DNA of 64,000 bases from Lachnospira eligens (GTDB lineage: Bacteria; Bacillota; Clostridia; Lachnospirales; Lachnospiraceae), in contig NZ_WKRD01000003.1 of assembly GCF_009680455.1 (NCBI RefSeq), positions 278,492-342,491 on the forward strand, read 5' to 3'. Below the pieces are notes generated by a model. That model was given only the letters and a program-made list of their open reading frames with translations. It was not told the DNA's origin and searched no databases. Positions within the stretch are counted from its first letter, which is position 1. Each line of letters opens with the position of its first letter. Below, in pieces: positions 42,446-51,480 of this stretch. A program made the translations under genes and the position numbers.

Positions 42446-43933
42446 ATGAAGATAGGATTTGATAATGACAAATATTTAAAAATGCAGTCTGAGCATATTA
42501 AGGAGAGAATTGCCAAGTTTGACAATAAGTTATATCTTGAGTTTGGCGGAAAGCTGTTCGATGATTATCATGCTTCAAGGGTTCTTCCAGGATTTAAGCC
42601 GGACTCAAAGCTTCAGATGCTTTTACAGTTAAAGGAGCAGGCTGAAGTTGTTATTGCAATAAGTGCAGAAGATATTGCAAGTAATAAGATTCGTGGCGAT
42701 TACGGAATTACATATGATCAGGAAGTATTAAGACTTATAGATGAATTTACGGAATATGGACTTTTTGTAGGCAGTGTCTGCATCACTAAGTATTTCCAGC
42801 AGCCAGAGGTTGATAATTTTATCAAGGTGTTAGATGCACATGAAATTAAGAATTTCAAGCATTACAAGATTGCCGGATATCCTAATGATGTTGCCAAGAT
42901 TGTAAGTGATGATGGTTACGGAAAGAATGAATTTATTAAGACTACCAGACCACTTGTAGTTGTTACTGCTCCTGGTCCTGGAAGCGGAAAGATGGCTACA
43001 TGTCTTTCACAGCTTTACCATGAATATAAGCATGGTGTTAAGGCTGGATATGCGAAGTTTGAGACATTCCCAATCTGGAATATTCCACTTAAGCACCCTG
43101 TTAATCTTGCTTATGAGGCAGCGACAGCAGACCTTAATGATGTTAATATGATTGATCCTTTCCATTTGGAAGCATATGGTAAAACAACGGTTAATTATAA
43201 CAGAGATATCGAGATATTCCCTGTGCTTAATGCTATGTTCGAGCTCATTGCCGGTGAGAGTCCATATAAGTCACCAACAGATATGGGTGTTAATATGGCT
43301 GGTAACTGTATTGTTGATGATGAAGCATGCCGTTATGCTTCTAATATGGAGATTATCAGAAGATATTACAAATATTTATGCGACCAGAAGAGAACTGGTG
43401 TAAACAGTCAGGAAATTTATAAGATTGAGCTTTTAATGAATCAGGCAGGAATCACACCATCTTCAAGACCTGTTGTTAATGCTGCACTTGAAAAGTCAGC
43501 AAAAAGCGGTGATAAACCGGCGGTTGCAATTGAGTTAGAAGACGGAACTATTGTTACTGGAAAAACAGGTGATCTGTTAGGTGCTGCGTCATCAGCATTG
43601 CTTAATGCATTAAAGCAGCTTGCAGGAATAGATGATTCAGTTGACCTGCTATCACCTGAGTCAATCAGTCCAATCCAGACCTTAAAGACTAACTATCTTG
43701 GCAGCAGGAATCCAAGACTTCATACAGATGAAATTCTTATTGCACTTTCATCTTCAGTTGTAGCCAATCCGTTAGCTGACAAGGCATTAAAGCAGATGCC
43801 TAAGCTTTATGCATGTGATGTTCATTCAACAGTTATTCTTTCAGCGGTAGACAAGGATACATTTAAGAGACTGGGCATGAATCTTACATGTGAGCCTGCT
43901 TATGAGGAAGAAAAGAGATTTCATAAGAATTAG
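42446..43933 (+). CDS. DUF1846 (UPF0371) family protein
   Basis: A 495-aa conserved protein of Firmicutes. The P-loop-like APGPGSGKMATCLSQLYHE lies near residue 173, preceded by GVPND-like YPNDVAKI. The family has known structures but no settled function; a kinase- or transferase-type activity has been suggested from the fold. It follows the amidohydrolase by 35 bases and is probably cotranscribed. Confidence 0.9.
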   Translation: MKIGFDNDKYLKMQSEHIKERIAKFDNKLYLEFGGKLFDDYHASRVLPGFKPDSKLQMLLQLKEQAEVVIAISAEDIASNKIRGDYGITYDQEVLRLIDEFTEYGLFVGSVCITKYFQQPEVDNFIKVLDAHEIKNFKHYKIAGYPNDVAKIVSDDGYGKNEFIKTTRPLVVVTAPGPGSGKMATCLSQLYHEYKHGVKAGYAKFETFPIWNIPLKHPVNLAYEAATADLNDVNMIDPFHLEAYGKTTVNYNRDIEIFPVLNAMFELIAGESPYKSPTDMGVNMAGNCIVDDEACRYASNMEIIRRYYKYLCDQKRTGVNSQEIYKIELLMNQAGITPSSRPVVNAALEKSAKSGDKPAVAIELEDGTIVTGKTGDLLGAASSALLNALKQLAGIDDSVDLLSPESISPIQTLKTNYLGSRNPRLHTDEILIALSSSVVANPLADKALKQMPKLYACDVHSTVILSAVDKDTFKRLGMNLTCEPAYEEEKRFHKN

Positions 43934-43936
43934 TTA

Positions 43937-43965
43937 TTGACACACATGCAGGCATTTGATATTAT
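43937..43965 (+). promoter_or_regulatory. Promoter of the riboswitch-controlled operon
   Basis: TTGACA (43937-43942), 17 bases, TATTAT (43960-43965), directly upstream of the riboswitch. Confidence 0.7.
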
Positions 43966-43984
43966 TTATCAAGTAATTAAATAT

Positions 43985-44142
43985 TCCATGAGGGAGTAGT
44001 TAGCGCGAAAGTGTGATTTGTCAACATTCTGATTATAATTAAAGAGTATAATCTGGCAAATCTTAAATAATGAGACTCATGTATATCAATTAACAGTTAG
44101 TGTTGTACACGGAAGGTAGTTGATATACATGAGTCTTTTTTT
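43985..44142 (+). promoter_or_regulatory. yybP-ykoY-like (manganese) riboswitch with terminator
   Basis: P1 is CATGAG (43988-43993) with CTCATG (44076-44081). P1 leads directly into the hallmark GGAGTAG, followed by a GAAA-capped hairpin and a long arm GATTTG/CAAATC plus GATTATA/TATAATC. The 3' side AGAC before P1 also fits the class. The CTCATG strand is shared with a 16-bp terminator stem (44074-44089 / 44120-44135) plus seven T, so aptamer and terminator are mutually exclusive. Ligand binding should turn expression on. The downstream UPF0016 gene is a recognised target of this class. Confidence 0.78.
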
Positions 44143-44216
44143 ATCTGTTGGATATAGTAGTGGCAGAGTTTTTAAGCTGACGACACTTATTATGGAGAGA
44201 AAAAAAGGAGGAAAAC

Positions 44217-45218
44217 ATGGAAAAATTCATTAACAATGCACCATTTGCTCTTGTACTTGTATGTCTTATAATCGGTTTTGTTCTGCTTATTAAAGGTGCA
44301 GACTTTTTCGTAGAAGGAAGCTCAAGTGTAGCAAAGAGACTACATGTTCCATCTATTATTATTGGACTTACAATTGTTGCAATGGGAACATCGCTTCCAG
44401 AAACGGCGGTCAGTGTATCTGCATCAATTACAGGCAACAATGAGCTTGCAGTAAGTAATGTAGTCGGTTCTAATATATTTAACCTGATGGTTGTTATTGG
44501 CGTGTGTGCAATGATTGCAACAGTAAATGTTGCAAAAGAAACAATAAAAAGAGATATCCCATTTTCACTTATCTGTGCAGGACTTTTATTGATTTTAGGA
44601 ATCCTTGGGGTTGGTGATAAGTCAGGAATGATGCTTGGACATTTTGATGGTGTAATATTTATCGGTGCATTTGCAGGATACATTTTTTACATGATTAAGA
44701 TTGCACTAAAGGCAAGCAAAGAAGGCAAAAAAATCGAGATTGAGGGCGGTTCTGATGAAGATATTAAGTTGATTTCAGTTCCGCTTAGTATTCTGTTTAT
44801 TATTGGCGGTGCAGCTGCGATTGCAGTAGGCGGAGATATTACCGTAGACGCTGCCTCAAGGATAGCGAGTGACCTCGGAATGAGCCAGACACTTATTGGG
44901 CTTACAATAGTTTCAATAGGAACATCACTTCCAGAGCTTGTAACTTCAATAGTTGCAGCCAGAAAGAACGAAGTCGATATGGCACTTGGTAATGCGATTG
45001 GTTCAAATGTATTTAACATACTTATGGTACTTGGTATTGCATCAGCAATCAGCCCAATCAGCATAATTACAGAAAATATTATAGATTTGTGTGTGCTTAT
45101 TGTATTTACAATATGTGTATGGATATTTGCTGGAACAAAGAAGAAAATCGGAAGAATCGAAGGTTTTTCAATGGTTGCACTTTATGTGATATATGCAGTT
45201 TATATCATAATAAGATAA
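44217..45218 (+). CDS. Calcium/cation antiporter (CaCA family, YrbG-like)
   Basis: A 333-aa exchanger with about 10 helices and the two alpha-repeats: MGTSLPETAVSVSASITGNNELAVSNVVGSN compressed to GTSLPET...GNNELAVSN (near residue 60) and GTSLPELVTS...ALGNAIGSN (near residue 235). The family swaps Na+ or H+ for Ca2+; behind a manganese-type riboswitch it may export Mn2+. AAAGGAGG lies 8 bases before the ATG. Confidence 0.93.
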   Translation: MEKFINNAPFALVLVCLIIGFVLLIKGADFFVEGSSSVAKRLHVPSIIIGLTIVAMGTSLPETAVSVSASITGNNELAVSNVVGSNIFNLMVVIGVCAMIATVNVAKETIKRDIPFSLICAGLLLILGILGVGDKSGMMLGHFDGVIFIGAFAGYIFYMIKIALKASKEGKKIEIEGGSDEDIKLISVPLSILFIIGGAAAIAVGGDITVDAASRIASDLGMSQTLIGLTIVSIGTSLPELVTSIVAARKNEVDMALGNAIGSNVFNILMVLGIASAISPISIITENIIDLCVLIVFTICVWIFAGTKKKIGRIEGFSMVALYVIYAVYIIIR

Positions 45219-45234
45219 ATGAGGTAACATACAA

Positions 45235-45924
45235 ATGCTGTTGTTTTTAAAAGTGTTTTTTACTGAATTCATAGCTGAGATGGGCGATAAAACCCAGCTC
45301 ATGCTTATTGCTCTTACTTCTAAATATAAGTTAAGAGATATTATATCAGGAACTGCTGTAGCAATTCTTGTACTTAACGGACTTGCTGTTTTAGCAGGTG
45401 GGCTTGTCAGTGAATTTATTCCTGACTGGCTTATAAAGACTATTGCAGCACTTGCATTTCTTTATTTTGCTGCATCAACTATTGCAGGGGATGATGATGA
45501 CGAAGAAGAAGGCAGCGGCAAATCAAAGATTAAGTTTGCACCACTTGCAGTTTTCTTTACATTTTTCATTGCAGAACTTGGTGATAAGACACAGCTTACA
45601 GCCATAACATTTGGTGCTAATGAAGGTATGAGTGCAGCTCTTGTTGTATGGATAGGATGTTCACTTGGACTTTTTGCGGCTGACATTCTTGGTATGTTAG
45701 TCGGATATCTGTTAAAGAGCAAGACTCCGGACGGACTGCTTAATACACTTGCATTCGCAATATTCTCGATATTCGGTGTATATACACTTTATCAGGGACT
45801 TAAGCTTATAAGAAGATATGTCTGTCCGATTCCTGTATGGCCAATACTTATAGCTGCAACTGTTGTTTTTGTTGTTATATGTGTCTGTCTTTTTATAAGA
45901 AGAGAGAAGGAAAAGAATGATTAG
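45235..45924 (+). CDS. TMEM165/GDT1 (UPF0016) family manganese/calcium transporter
   Basis: A 229-aa membrane protein with two copies of the defining ExGDKTQ motif: AEMGDKTQLM near residue 15 and AELGDKTQLT near residue 113. Bacterial members (MneA type) export Mn2+. It lies 16 bases behind the exchanger under the same riboswitch and ends at a strong terminator. Confidence 0.94.
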   Translation: MLLFLKVFFTEFIAEMGDKTQLMLIALTSKYKLRDIISGTAVAILVLNGLAVLAGGLVSEFIPDWLIKTIAALAFLYFAASTIAGDDDDEEEGSGKSKIKFAPLAVFFTFFIAELGDKTQLTAITFGANEGMSAALVVWIGCSLGLFAADILGMLVGYLLKSKTPDGLLNTLAFAIFSIFGVYTLYQGLKLIRRYVCPIPVWPILIAATVVFVVICVCLFIRREKEKND

Positions 45925-45932
45925 AATGAAAG

Positions 45933-45971
45933 TAATCGTATCATTTTTTATGTGATGCGATTATTTTTTTT
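45933..45971 (+). terminator. Terminator of the manganese operon
   Basis: AATCGTATCA / TGATGCGATT, 10 pairs with one T-G, 9-base loop, then TTTTTTTT. Confidence 0.9.
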
Positions 45972-46049
45972 GTAAATATGCCGATATAATATTAAGAAAA
46001 GTCAAGGATGACTTTATCCAATACATTTACATTCAAGGAGGAATGAATT

Positions 46050-46829
46050 ATGAGTAGTATATCTTCAGGGAATTTTTCCCAGATAGCCGGTTCGTATGCA
46101 GATACAGCGGCTGTTTATTCTAAGCCAGAGACAACTAAGACCGATGAGACAAGCGGAAAGAAGAAAGTCAGTGGTCAGACTATTGGCAATCCCAAGTTAA
46201 GCGAGAAAGCAAGCAAATATTATGAACAATTAAAGAAAAAGTACTCTAATATGAACTTTATTCTTGTAAGTGAGGATCAGAAAGAGAATGCCAAGGCTAA
46301 TGCTGCAGGTTATGCTAATTCTAATAATATGGTTGTCCTTATTGATGAGAATAAAATTGAAAGAATGGCTTCTGATGAGAATTACAGAAAACAGTATGAA
46401 GGAATTATTGCAAATGCTGCCAGTGGAATCTCACAGCTTGCAAGCAGTCTTTCAGCAACAGGAACTAGTGTAAAGGGCTTTGGAATGCAGGTTAATGATA
46501 ATGGTACAGCATCATATTTTGCTGTGCTTGAAAAGTCAAGTGCTGCACAGAAGGAGCGCATTGAGAAGAAGGCTGTAGAAAAGAAAGAAGCTAAGAAGAC
46601 AGCACAGAAGAAGGCAGAAAAGAAAAAGAATGAGGAGCGGCTGGAAAAGAAACGTAAAGAGACCGGGGATGTCGATGATACTGACGATACAGAGACCGTA
46701 ACAGTGACAGCTTCATCAATAGAAGAGCTTCTTGAAAAGATAAAAGACCAGGAACAGCTTTTCTTAAGTGATACAGTAAAAACTCCACAGGAGAAGAATG
46801 TGGGTCAGAATGTTGACTTTTCTGTATAA
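46050..46829 (+). CDS. Lachnospiraceae-type hypothetical protein (DUF6033-like)
   Basis: A 259-aa protein without signal or membrane segment. The folded part (about residues 48-160) holds KLSEKASKYYEQLKKKYSNMNFILVSEDQKENAKANA; a Lys/Glu coiled coil (165-205) and an acidic tail follow. I recall the domain name DUF6033 for this kind of protein but cannot confirm it. AAGGAGG precedes the ATG. It is followed within 20 bases by another coiled-coil protein gene. Confidence 0.6.
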   Translation: MSSISSGNFSQIAGSYADTAAVYSKPETTKTDETSGKKKVSGQTIGNPKLSEKASKYYEQLKKKYSNMNFILVSEDQKENAKANAAGYANSNNMVVLIDENKIERMASDENYRKQYEGIIANAASGISQLASSLSATGTSVKGFGMQVNDNGTASYFAVLEKSSAAQKERIEKKAVEKKEAKKTAQKKAEKKKNEERLEKKRKETGDVDDTDDTETVTVTASSIEELLEKIKDQEQLFLSDTVKTPQEKNVGQNVDFSV

Positions 46830-46847
46830 TGTCAGGGGGTGTGCCTA

Positions 46848-47651
46848 GTGATATTATCAGGAACAATAGCAAGTACCGTACAATTGCAGATGCTTAACAA
46901 CAAATGGATGCAGAAAAAGGAATCTGGCAATGTTTTATCTAAGCAGGAGTTAAACGAGCGTTCTACATGGACATCCGAGCAGTTTATGATTGCAGATTTT
47001 CAGGACCAGTTAGAACATAATCGAGAAACACAGAAGCGTCAGAAAATTGATAATAAGATTATGTCAGGTGGGAGTCTTTCGCCTGAGGAAATATCTTATC
47101 TTGAAAAGAATGATCCTGTTGCTTTAAAGAAATATCGTGAAACTAAAGAAGATAAAGAAAGCTACAAGGAAAAACTCAGACAGTGCAAGACTAAGGAAGA
47201 GGTTGACCGTGTAAAGCTGCAGAAGCTTGGAGAACTGGAGAGTTCATTAAGCAGTGTCGTCAATGACCCGACAATACCTAAAAGTGCCAAGTTAGCGAAA
47301 GCCCAGGAAATACTTGCAAAGACTAACAACATTGAGGCTGCACATCTTGAGTTTGTCAAATCCGCAGATTATCAGAGTATGCCAACTGATGACGAAAAGA
47401 AAGAACAGGATGCAGCAGATAATGATATATCAGATGAGATAACAGACAGCGAGAAAGCTGATGATACTGAACTTACTGATGCTTCTGATAATATACCAGA
47501 TAAAGCAGATTCTGTAGATACAAAAATATCAGATAAAACATCTGAAAAAGATAATCACAAGAAAGAATACAGTACAGAAATTAAGAAAGTTAGCCGAAAG
47601 CTTAAGAAAGGTTTTGAGGCGGCTGACATGCATGTTGACATAATTGTATAA
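46848..47651 (+). CDS. Charged coiled-coil protein of unknown function
   Basis: A 267-aa soluble protein. The GTG at 46848 is chosen because AGGGGGTG sits 8 bases before it; another in-frame GTG at 46839 overlaps that site. The sequence is mainly helical (LEHNRETQKRQKIDNKIMSGG; YLEKNDPVALKKYRETKEDK), then a long Asp/Ser-rich disordered region, and ends with a basic segment KKVSRKLKKGFEAADMHVDIIV. Probably cotranscribed with the preceding gene. No family recognised. Confidence 0.65.
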   Translation: MILSGTIASTVQLQMLNNKWMQKKESGNVLSKQELNERSTWTSEQFMIADFQDQLEHNRETQKRQKIDNKIMSGGSLSPEEISYLEKNDPVALKKYRETKEDKESYKEKLRQCKTKEEVDRVKLQKLGELESSLSSVVNDPTIPKSAKLAKAQEILAKTNNIEAAHLEFVKSADYQSMPTDDEKKEQDAADNDISDEITDSEKADDTELTDASDNIPDKADSVDTKISDKTSEKDNHKKEYSTEIKKVSRKLKKGFEAADMHVDIIV

Positions 47652-47667
47652 TTATGTATGATAGGGA

Positions 47668-47805
47668 ATCCACTCAGATATGACTAAGAATAGTTATGTC
47701 TGGGTGGATATTATTAAAAGGATTAAATATTTTGTCACATGGTAATCACTTCGCTAAAGCATAGTTTAACGAAGTGATTCAGAACGCTCCGTTTGCGTGG
47801 TTCTG
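47668..47805 (+). repeat. Array of three intergenic hairpins
   Basis: Hairpin 1: ATCCACTCAGA / TCTGGGTGGAT (47668-47709), with an inner TATGACTA/TAGTTATG stem. Hairpin 2: AATCACTTCG / CGAAGTGATT (47744-47753 / 47770-47779). Hairpin 3: CAGAAC / GTTCTG (47780-47785 / 47800-47805). The first may terminate the preceding operon. The others look like an interspersed repeat or a leader of the next gene. Confidence 0.45.
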
Positions 47806-47905
47806 TTTGTGATACTAAATACTCTAATTAATATTTACACTATACCACATAACCCTCGATTCTATGATATAATATCCTAAGAAATTTCTCCGAGGAGGAT
47901 AATGT

Positions 47906-49276
47906 ATGGAATACGATGTTATTATTATTGGAGCCGGACCGGGCGGAATCTTTTCTGCGTTCGAGCTTATGAAAAAGTCACCCGAAACCAGAGTGGCTGT
48001 GTTTGAAGAAGGCAACACATTAGAGAAGAGAAAATGTCCTATAGACGGCAAGAAGGTTAAATCGTGTATTAAATGTCCAACATGTGCGATTATGAACGGA
48101 TTTGGTGGTGCTGGTGCATTTTCAGATGGTAAATATAATATAACTAATGATTTCGGCGGAACTCTTTATGAGTATATCGGCAGGGATCAGGCAATCAATC
48201 TGATGAAGTATGTTGATACAATCAATACATCACATGGTGGCGAAGAGACTCACATGTATTCTACAGCAGGCACTAAGTTCAAGACTTTATGCATGCAGAA
48301 CAAGTTAAAGCTCCTTGATGCGTCAGTAAGACATCTTGGAACAGACATTAACTATGTTGTTCTTGAAAATATGTACAATGAGATGAAGGACCATATAGAC
48401 TTCTACTTTAATACTCCTGTAAGCAATATTGAGGTGATTGATGGTGGTTACAGAGTATTCTATAAGGATGAGTACATGGATTGTGACAAATGTATTGTTT
48501 CCGTTGGTCGAAGCGGAAGCAAATGGATTGAAAATGTCTGTCAGAAGCTTGAGATTCCAACCAAGTCTAACCGTGTTGATATCGGTGTGCGAGTTGAGCT
48601 TCCGGCTGTTATATTTTCACATCTTACAGATGAGTTGTACGAAAGCAAGATTGTATACAGAACAGAGAAATTCGAAGATCTTGTAAGAACATTCTGTATG
48701 AATCCTAATGGAATCGTAGTTAATGAGAACACTAATGGTATTGTAACAGTTAACGGACACAGCTATGAAGGTGCTGAGAAGCAGACAGAGAACACCAACT
48801 TTGCGCTTCTTGTTGCAAAGCATTTTTCAGAGCCATTCAAGGACAGTAACGGATACGGTGAAAGTATTGCAAGACTTTCCAACATGCTTGGTGGAGGTGT
48901 TATTGTCCAGAGATTTGGCGACCTTATGAGAGGAAGAAGAAGTACAGAAAAGCGAATTGAGGAGGGGCTTGTAAAGCCTACTCTTGCTGCTACTCCGGGG
49001 GATTTAAGTCTTGTACTTCCTAAGAGAATTCTTGATGGAATTATTGAGATGATTTACGCACTTGATAAGATTGCACCGGGAACTGCCAATGATGATACAC
49101 TTCTGTATGGCGTTGAGGTTAAGTTCTACAACATGGAAGTTGAGATTGACAACAATCTTGAGACAAGATATAAGGGCTTATACATAATTGGCGACGGAAG
49201 CGGCGTTACACATTCATTATCACATGCTTCTGCCAGTGGCGTATATGTTGCAAGAAAGATTATTGAAGAAATGTAG
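47906..49276 (+). CDS. FAD-dependent dehydrogenase-like protein (COG2509 type)
   Basis: A 456-aa flavoprotein. The N-terminal dinucleotide-binding motif is VIIIGAGPGGIFSAFEL, followed by a Cys-rich loop KRKCPIDGKKVKSCIKCPTCAIMNGFGGAGAFSDGK typical of this group (shown here in two parts: CPIDGKKVKSC and CPTCAIMNGFGG). A second FAD motif, LYIIGDGSGVTHSLSHASASG, is at the end. The redox partner and substrate are unknown. CGAGGAGG precedes the ATG. It is monocistronic, ending at the shared hairpin at 49296. Confidence 0.9.
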   Translation: MEYDVIIIGAGPGGIFSAFELMKKSPETRVAVFEEGNTLEKRKCPIDGKKVKSCIKCPTCAIMNGFGGAGAFSDGKYNITNDFGGTLYEYIGRDQAINLMKYVDTINTSHGGEETHMYSTAGTKFKTLCMQNKLKLLDASVRHLGTDINYVVLENMYNEMKDHIDFYFNTPVSNIEVIDGGYRVFYKDEYMDCDKCIVSVGRSGSKWIENVCQKLEIPTKSNRVDIGVRVELPAVIFSHLTDELYESKIVYRTEKFEDLVRTFCMNPNGIVVNENTNGIVTVNGHSYEGAEKQTENTNFALLVAKHFSEPFKDSNGYGESIARLSNMLGGGVIVQRFGDLMRGRRSTEKRIEEGLVKPTLAATPGDLSLVLPKRILDGIIEMIYALDKIAPGTANDDTLLYGVEVKFYNMEVEIDNNLETRYKGLYIIGDGSGVTHSLSHASASGVYVARKIIEEM

Positions 49277-49295
49277 TCACATAATATTAATTAAT

Positions 49296-49325
49296 AAGGG
49301 AGATTGCCATAAGACAGTCTCCCTT
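49296..49325 (+). terminator. Hairpin between convergent genes
   Basis: AAGGGAGA (49296-49303) / TCTCCCTT (49318-49325), with weak T-runs. It lies between the FAD gene and the convergent ABC ATPase gene and may serve both. Confidence 0.6.
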
Positions 49326-49332
49326 TAATAGT

Positions 49333-49920
49333 TTAATTAATATTTTTATTAAGCTTTATTATTTCAGCCCCTAACAGATTGGCATCATCAGTTCCATGAG
49401 TTGCAATAAGCAAAGTACGGTTATTACGCATTTTTAAGATATAGTCTATTACATTTAACTTAGTATCCTTATCTAAACCTGTGAATGGTTCATCAAGTAT
49501 TATAAGTTTCCCGGGATATGATAATGCTCTTGCAAGTGCAACTCTTCTTTTCATTCCACCGGATAATGAACTTACAGGAATATCAAGACTATCATCTGGA
49601 AGAATTGATAACAGATTATTACGGATTTCATCCCTATTGTTTTTTCCATGAAGCACTATTCTGACATTGTCTATTGCAGAAAGGTAAGGAATAAGCCTGT
49701 CCTCCTGAAACATACAAGATATGCTTTTAGTATCTATACCGGATACACTGCCGGAATCAGCACGTTCGAGTCCTATTAGAATTCTTAAAAGTGTAGTTTT
49801 TCCTATACCTGATGATCCCATAAGACAGTATATAGAATTATCTTTAAGGGTAATATTAACATTTTTAAGAACTTCATTGTCATCAAAGGTTTTGCATAAA
49901 TCAGTGATTATAATACTCAC
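49333..49920 (-). CDS. Orphan ABC ATPase (nitrate/sulfonate-importer type)
   Basis: A short 195-aa ATPase: Walker A GSSGIGKTT, Q-loop FQEDRLIPYLSAIDNV (SsuB/TauB style), signature SLSGGMKRRVALARAL, Walker B LIILDEPFTGLD, H-loop THGTDDA. No permease or binding-protein gene lies next to it. It is last in a minus-strand cluster after a GH25 lysozyme (24-base gap), so it either serves a distant permease or is a remnant of a transporter. Confidence 0.88.
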   Translation of the reverse strand: MSIIITDLCKTFDDNEVLKNVNITLKDNSIYCLMGSSGIGKTTLLRILIGLERADSGSVSGIDTKSISCMFQEDRLIPYLSAIDNVRIVLHGKNNRDEIRNNLLSILPDDSLDIPVSSLSGGMKRRVALARALSYPGKLIILDEPFTGLDKDTKLNVIDYILKMRNNRTLLIATHGTDDANLLGAEIIKLNKNIN

Positions 49921-49944
49921 AATAATTCTCCTGACATTTTAAAT

Positions 49945-51468
49945 TTATTGGATAGAAAGCAGGCTTGTAACACAGTAAAGTGTCTGACCGTTATATACAA
50001 CCCTTGACCAGCCAACCTCTGTATTATAACCGGTTCTCGTAAAAAACTCGCCTTTTTTAGCAGTTGCAACAACAACAGAATCTGCATCAGTCACACTAGG
50101 CTTATTCCTAAGATTAACCTCTTCCTTAGGAGTTACAGTATCGTTACAGTCTGTGAATTTCGTGTTAAATCCGGTTGCAGGACTTTCTGTTGCTTTAGGT
50201 GTAAGGTCTGTTGTTAAGTAACTTGTAACAGCGTATACAGTTTGTCCATTGTATACAAGTCTTGACCAGCCACTGCTGCTTGTTCCAGTCCGTGTAATTG
50301 TTTCACCATTGATAAGTGTTGCAATTACTGTTGCGTCTGTATCCTGACTAGGCTTGTCACGAAGCCTTACTTCATCTTTGGCAGTAACGGTGTCATTAAC
50401 AGAGGTGAATACCATGCCTGCTTCTACATCTGGGGATGCGGCAGCTGCAGTTTCACCGCTTAGAGAGCCGTTACTTTCTGAATAACCGAAATAAGCAACG
50501 TTAATATCAACATTTGTACCAATTCCTGCTACCCTGCCCTGATTAGTATACTGCCACATGCTGTATGTTCCTGTATATGATGTGGATGGAGTCTCTGGAT
50601 AAGGCGTTGACGGATATTGTGCAACCCATATCTTAAATGATTTTTCAAGACTTGCAATGTTCCACTGGCTGTTATTGGTAAGTTCAGAGCAAGCGGCATA
50701 GAACATAGGTGTATAGCCTTTATCATATATTTCCTGTAAAAATGCAACAGCTACGTCAGTTCTTTCAGCCTTAGTCATGCTCTTCTGCCTGCTTTCAGAT
50801 GTGTTGAAGCCTTCACAGTCAAATGCTACAGGGTAAGTTATACTGTAGTCTGCTATGAAATCAGCAACCCAGTCTGCTTCTTCAATAGCTTCAGCTTCAT
50901 TAACTGCTGATGAGAAGAAGTATACACCAACTTTAATTCCGTTGGCTGCAGCCTGCTGCATGTTGTATTTTGCATTGGTGTCAGCATAGATAACACCTGT
51001 TTTCTGCGCTCTGTAGCCAACTCTTATCATTGCAAAATCAACACCTGATGAAGCAGCCTGTGCCCAGTCGATAGTTCCCTGAAATTTAGAAACGTCTACG
51101 CCAATAGTTATATCTGATGTTTCATTAGTGCTGTTAGAAAGAATTACAGAAGCACCATTACCGGCTGACTGATTCATCGCTCCATCATTGTCGGAATACT
51201 GCGGATCCTGTTCTTTCTCATCTTTATCGCTTAAAGTATTATTGCCGTCGGTATCTGTTTCACTGACAGACGAAGTTTCTTCGGTTGAAGATGCATTTGC
51301 AGGTACTTTTTTCCCTCTATGACCGAAAGAAACAATAAGTACAATTATTAATGCAATTACTGCTGCTGCAACAATTATGATTGCAGGCAGTAATTTCTTC
51401 CAGTTAATATGAATAGAATCATCAAGATATCCAAAATCATCGTCATCAGAATTAAACAGCTTAGACAT
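49945..51468 (-). CDS. Membrane-anchored GH25 muramidase with two SH3 domains
   Basis: About 507 aa. A cytoplasmic N-tail and one helix (about residues 27-50) lead to a Ser/Thr/Asp-rich linker, a GH25 lysozyme domain (from about residue 122: IGVDVSKFQGTIDW; catalytic DCEG in YPVAFDCEGF; WQYTNQGRVAG) and two C-terminal SH3b repeats (VRLRDKPSQDTDA...; VNLRNKPSVTDAD...), each with the GWSR(L/V)VYNGQT core. Cleaves peptidoglycan glycan strands while tethered to the membrane. The ATG at 51468 is favoured because AGGAGG is only 2 bases from the ATG at 51474. Confidence 0.93.
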   Translation of the reverse strand: MSKLFNSDDDDFGYLDDSIHINWKKLLPAIIIVAAAVIALIIVLIVSFGHRGKKVPANASSTEETSSVSETDTDGNNTLSDKDEKEQDPQYSDNDGAMNQSAGNGASVILSNSTNETSDITIGVDVSKFQGTIDWAQAASSGVDFAMIRVGYRAQKTGVIYADTNAKYNMQQAAANGIKVGVYFFSSAVNEAEAIEEADWVADFIADYSITYPVAFDCEGFNTSESRQKSMTKAERTDVAVAFLQEIYDKGYTPMFYAACSELTNNSQWNIASLEKSFKIWVAQYPSTPYPETPSTSYTGTYSMWQYTNQGRVAGIGTNVDINVAYFGYSESNGSLSGETAAAASPDVEAGMVFTSVNDTVTAKDEVRLRDKPSQDTDATVIATLINGETITRTGTSSSGWSRLVYNGQTVYAVTSYLTTDLTPKATESPATGFNTKFTDCNDTVTPKEEVNLRNKPSVTDADSVVVATAKKGEFFTRTGYNTEVGWSRVVYNGQTLYCVTSLLSIQ

Positions 51469-51480
51469 GTACATCGCCTC

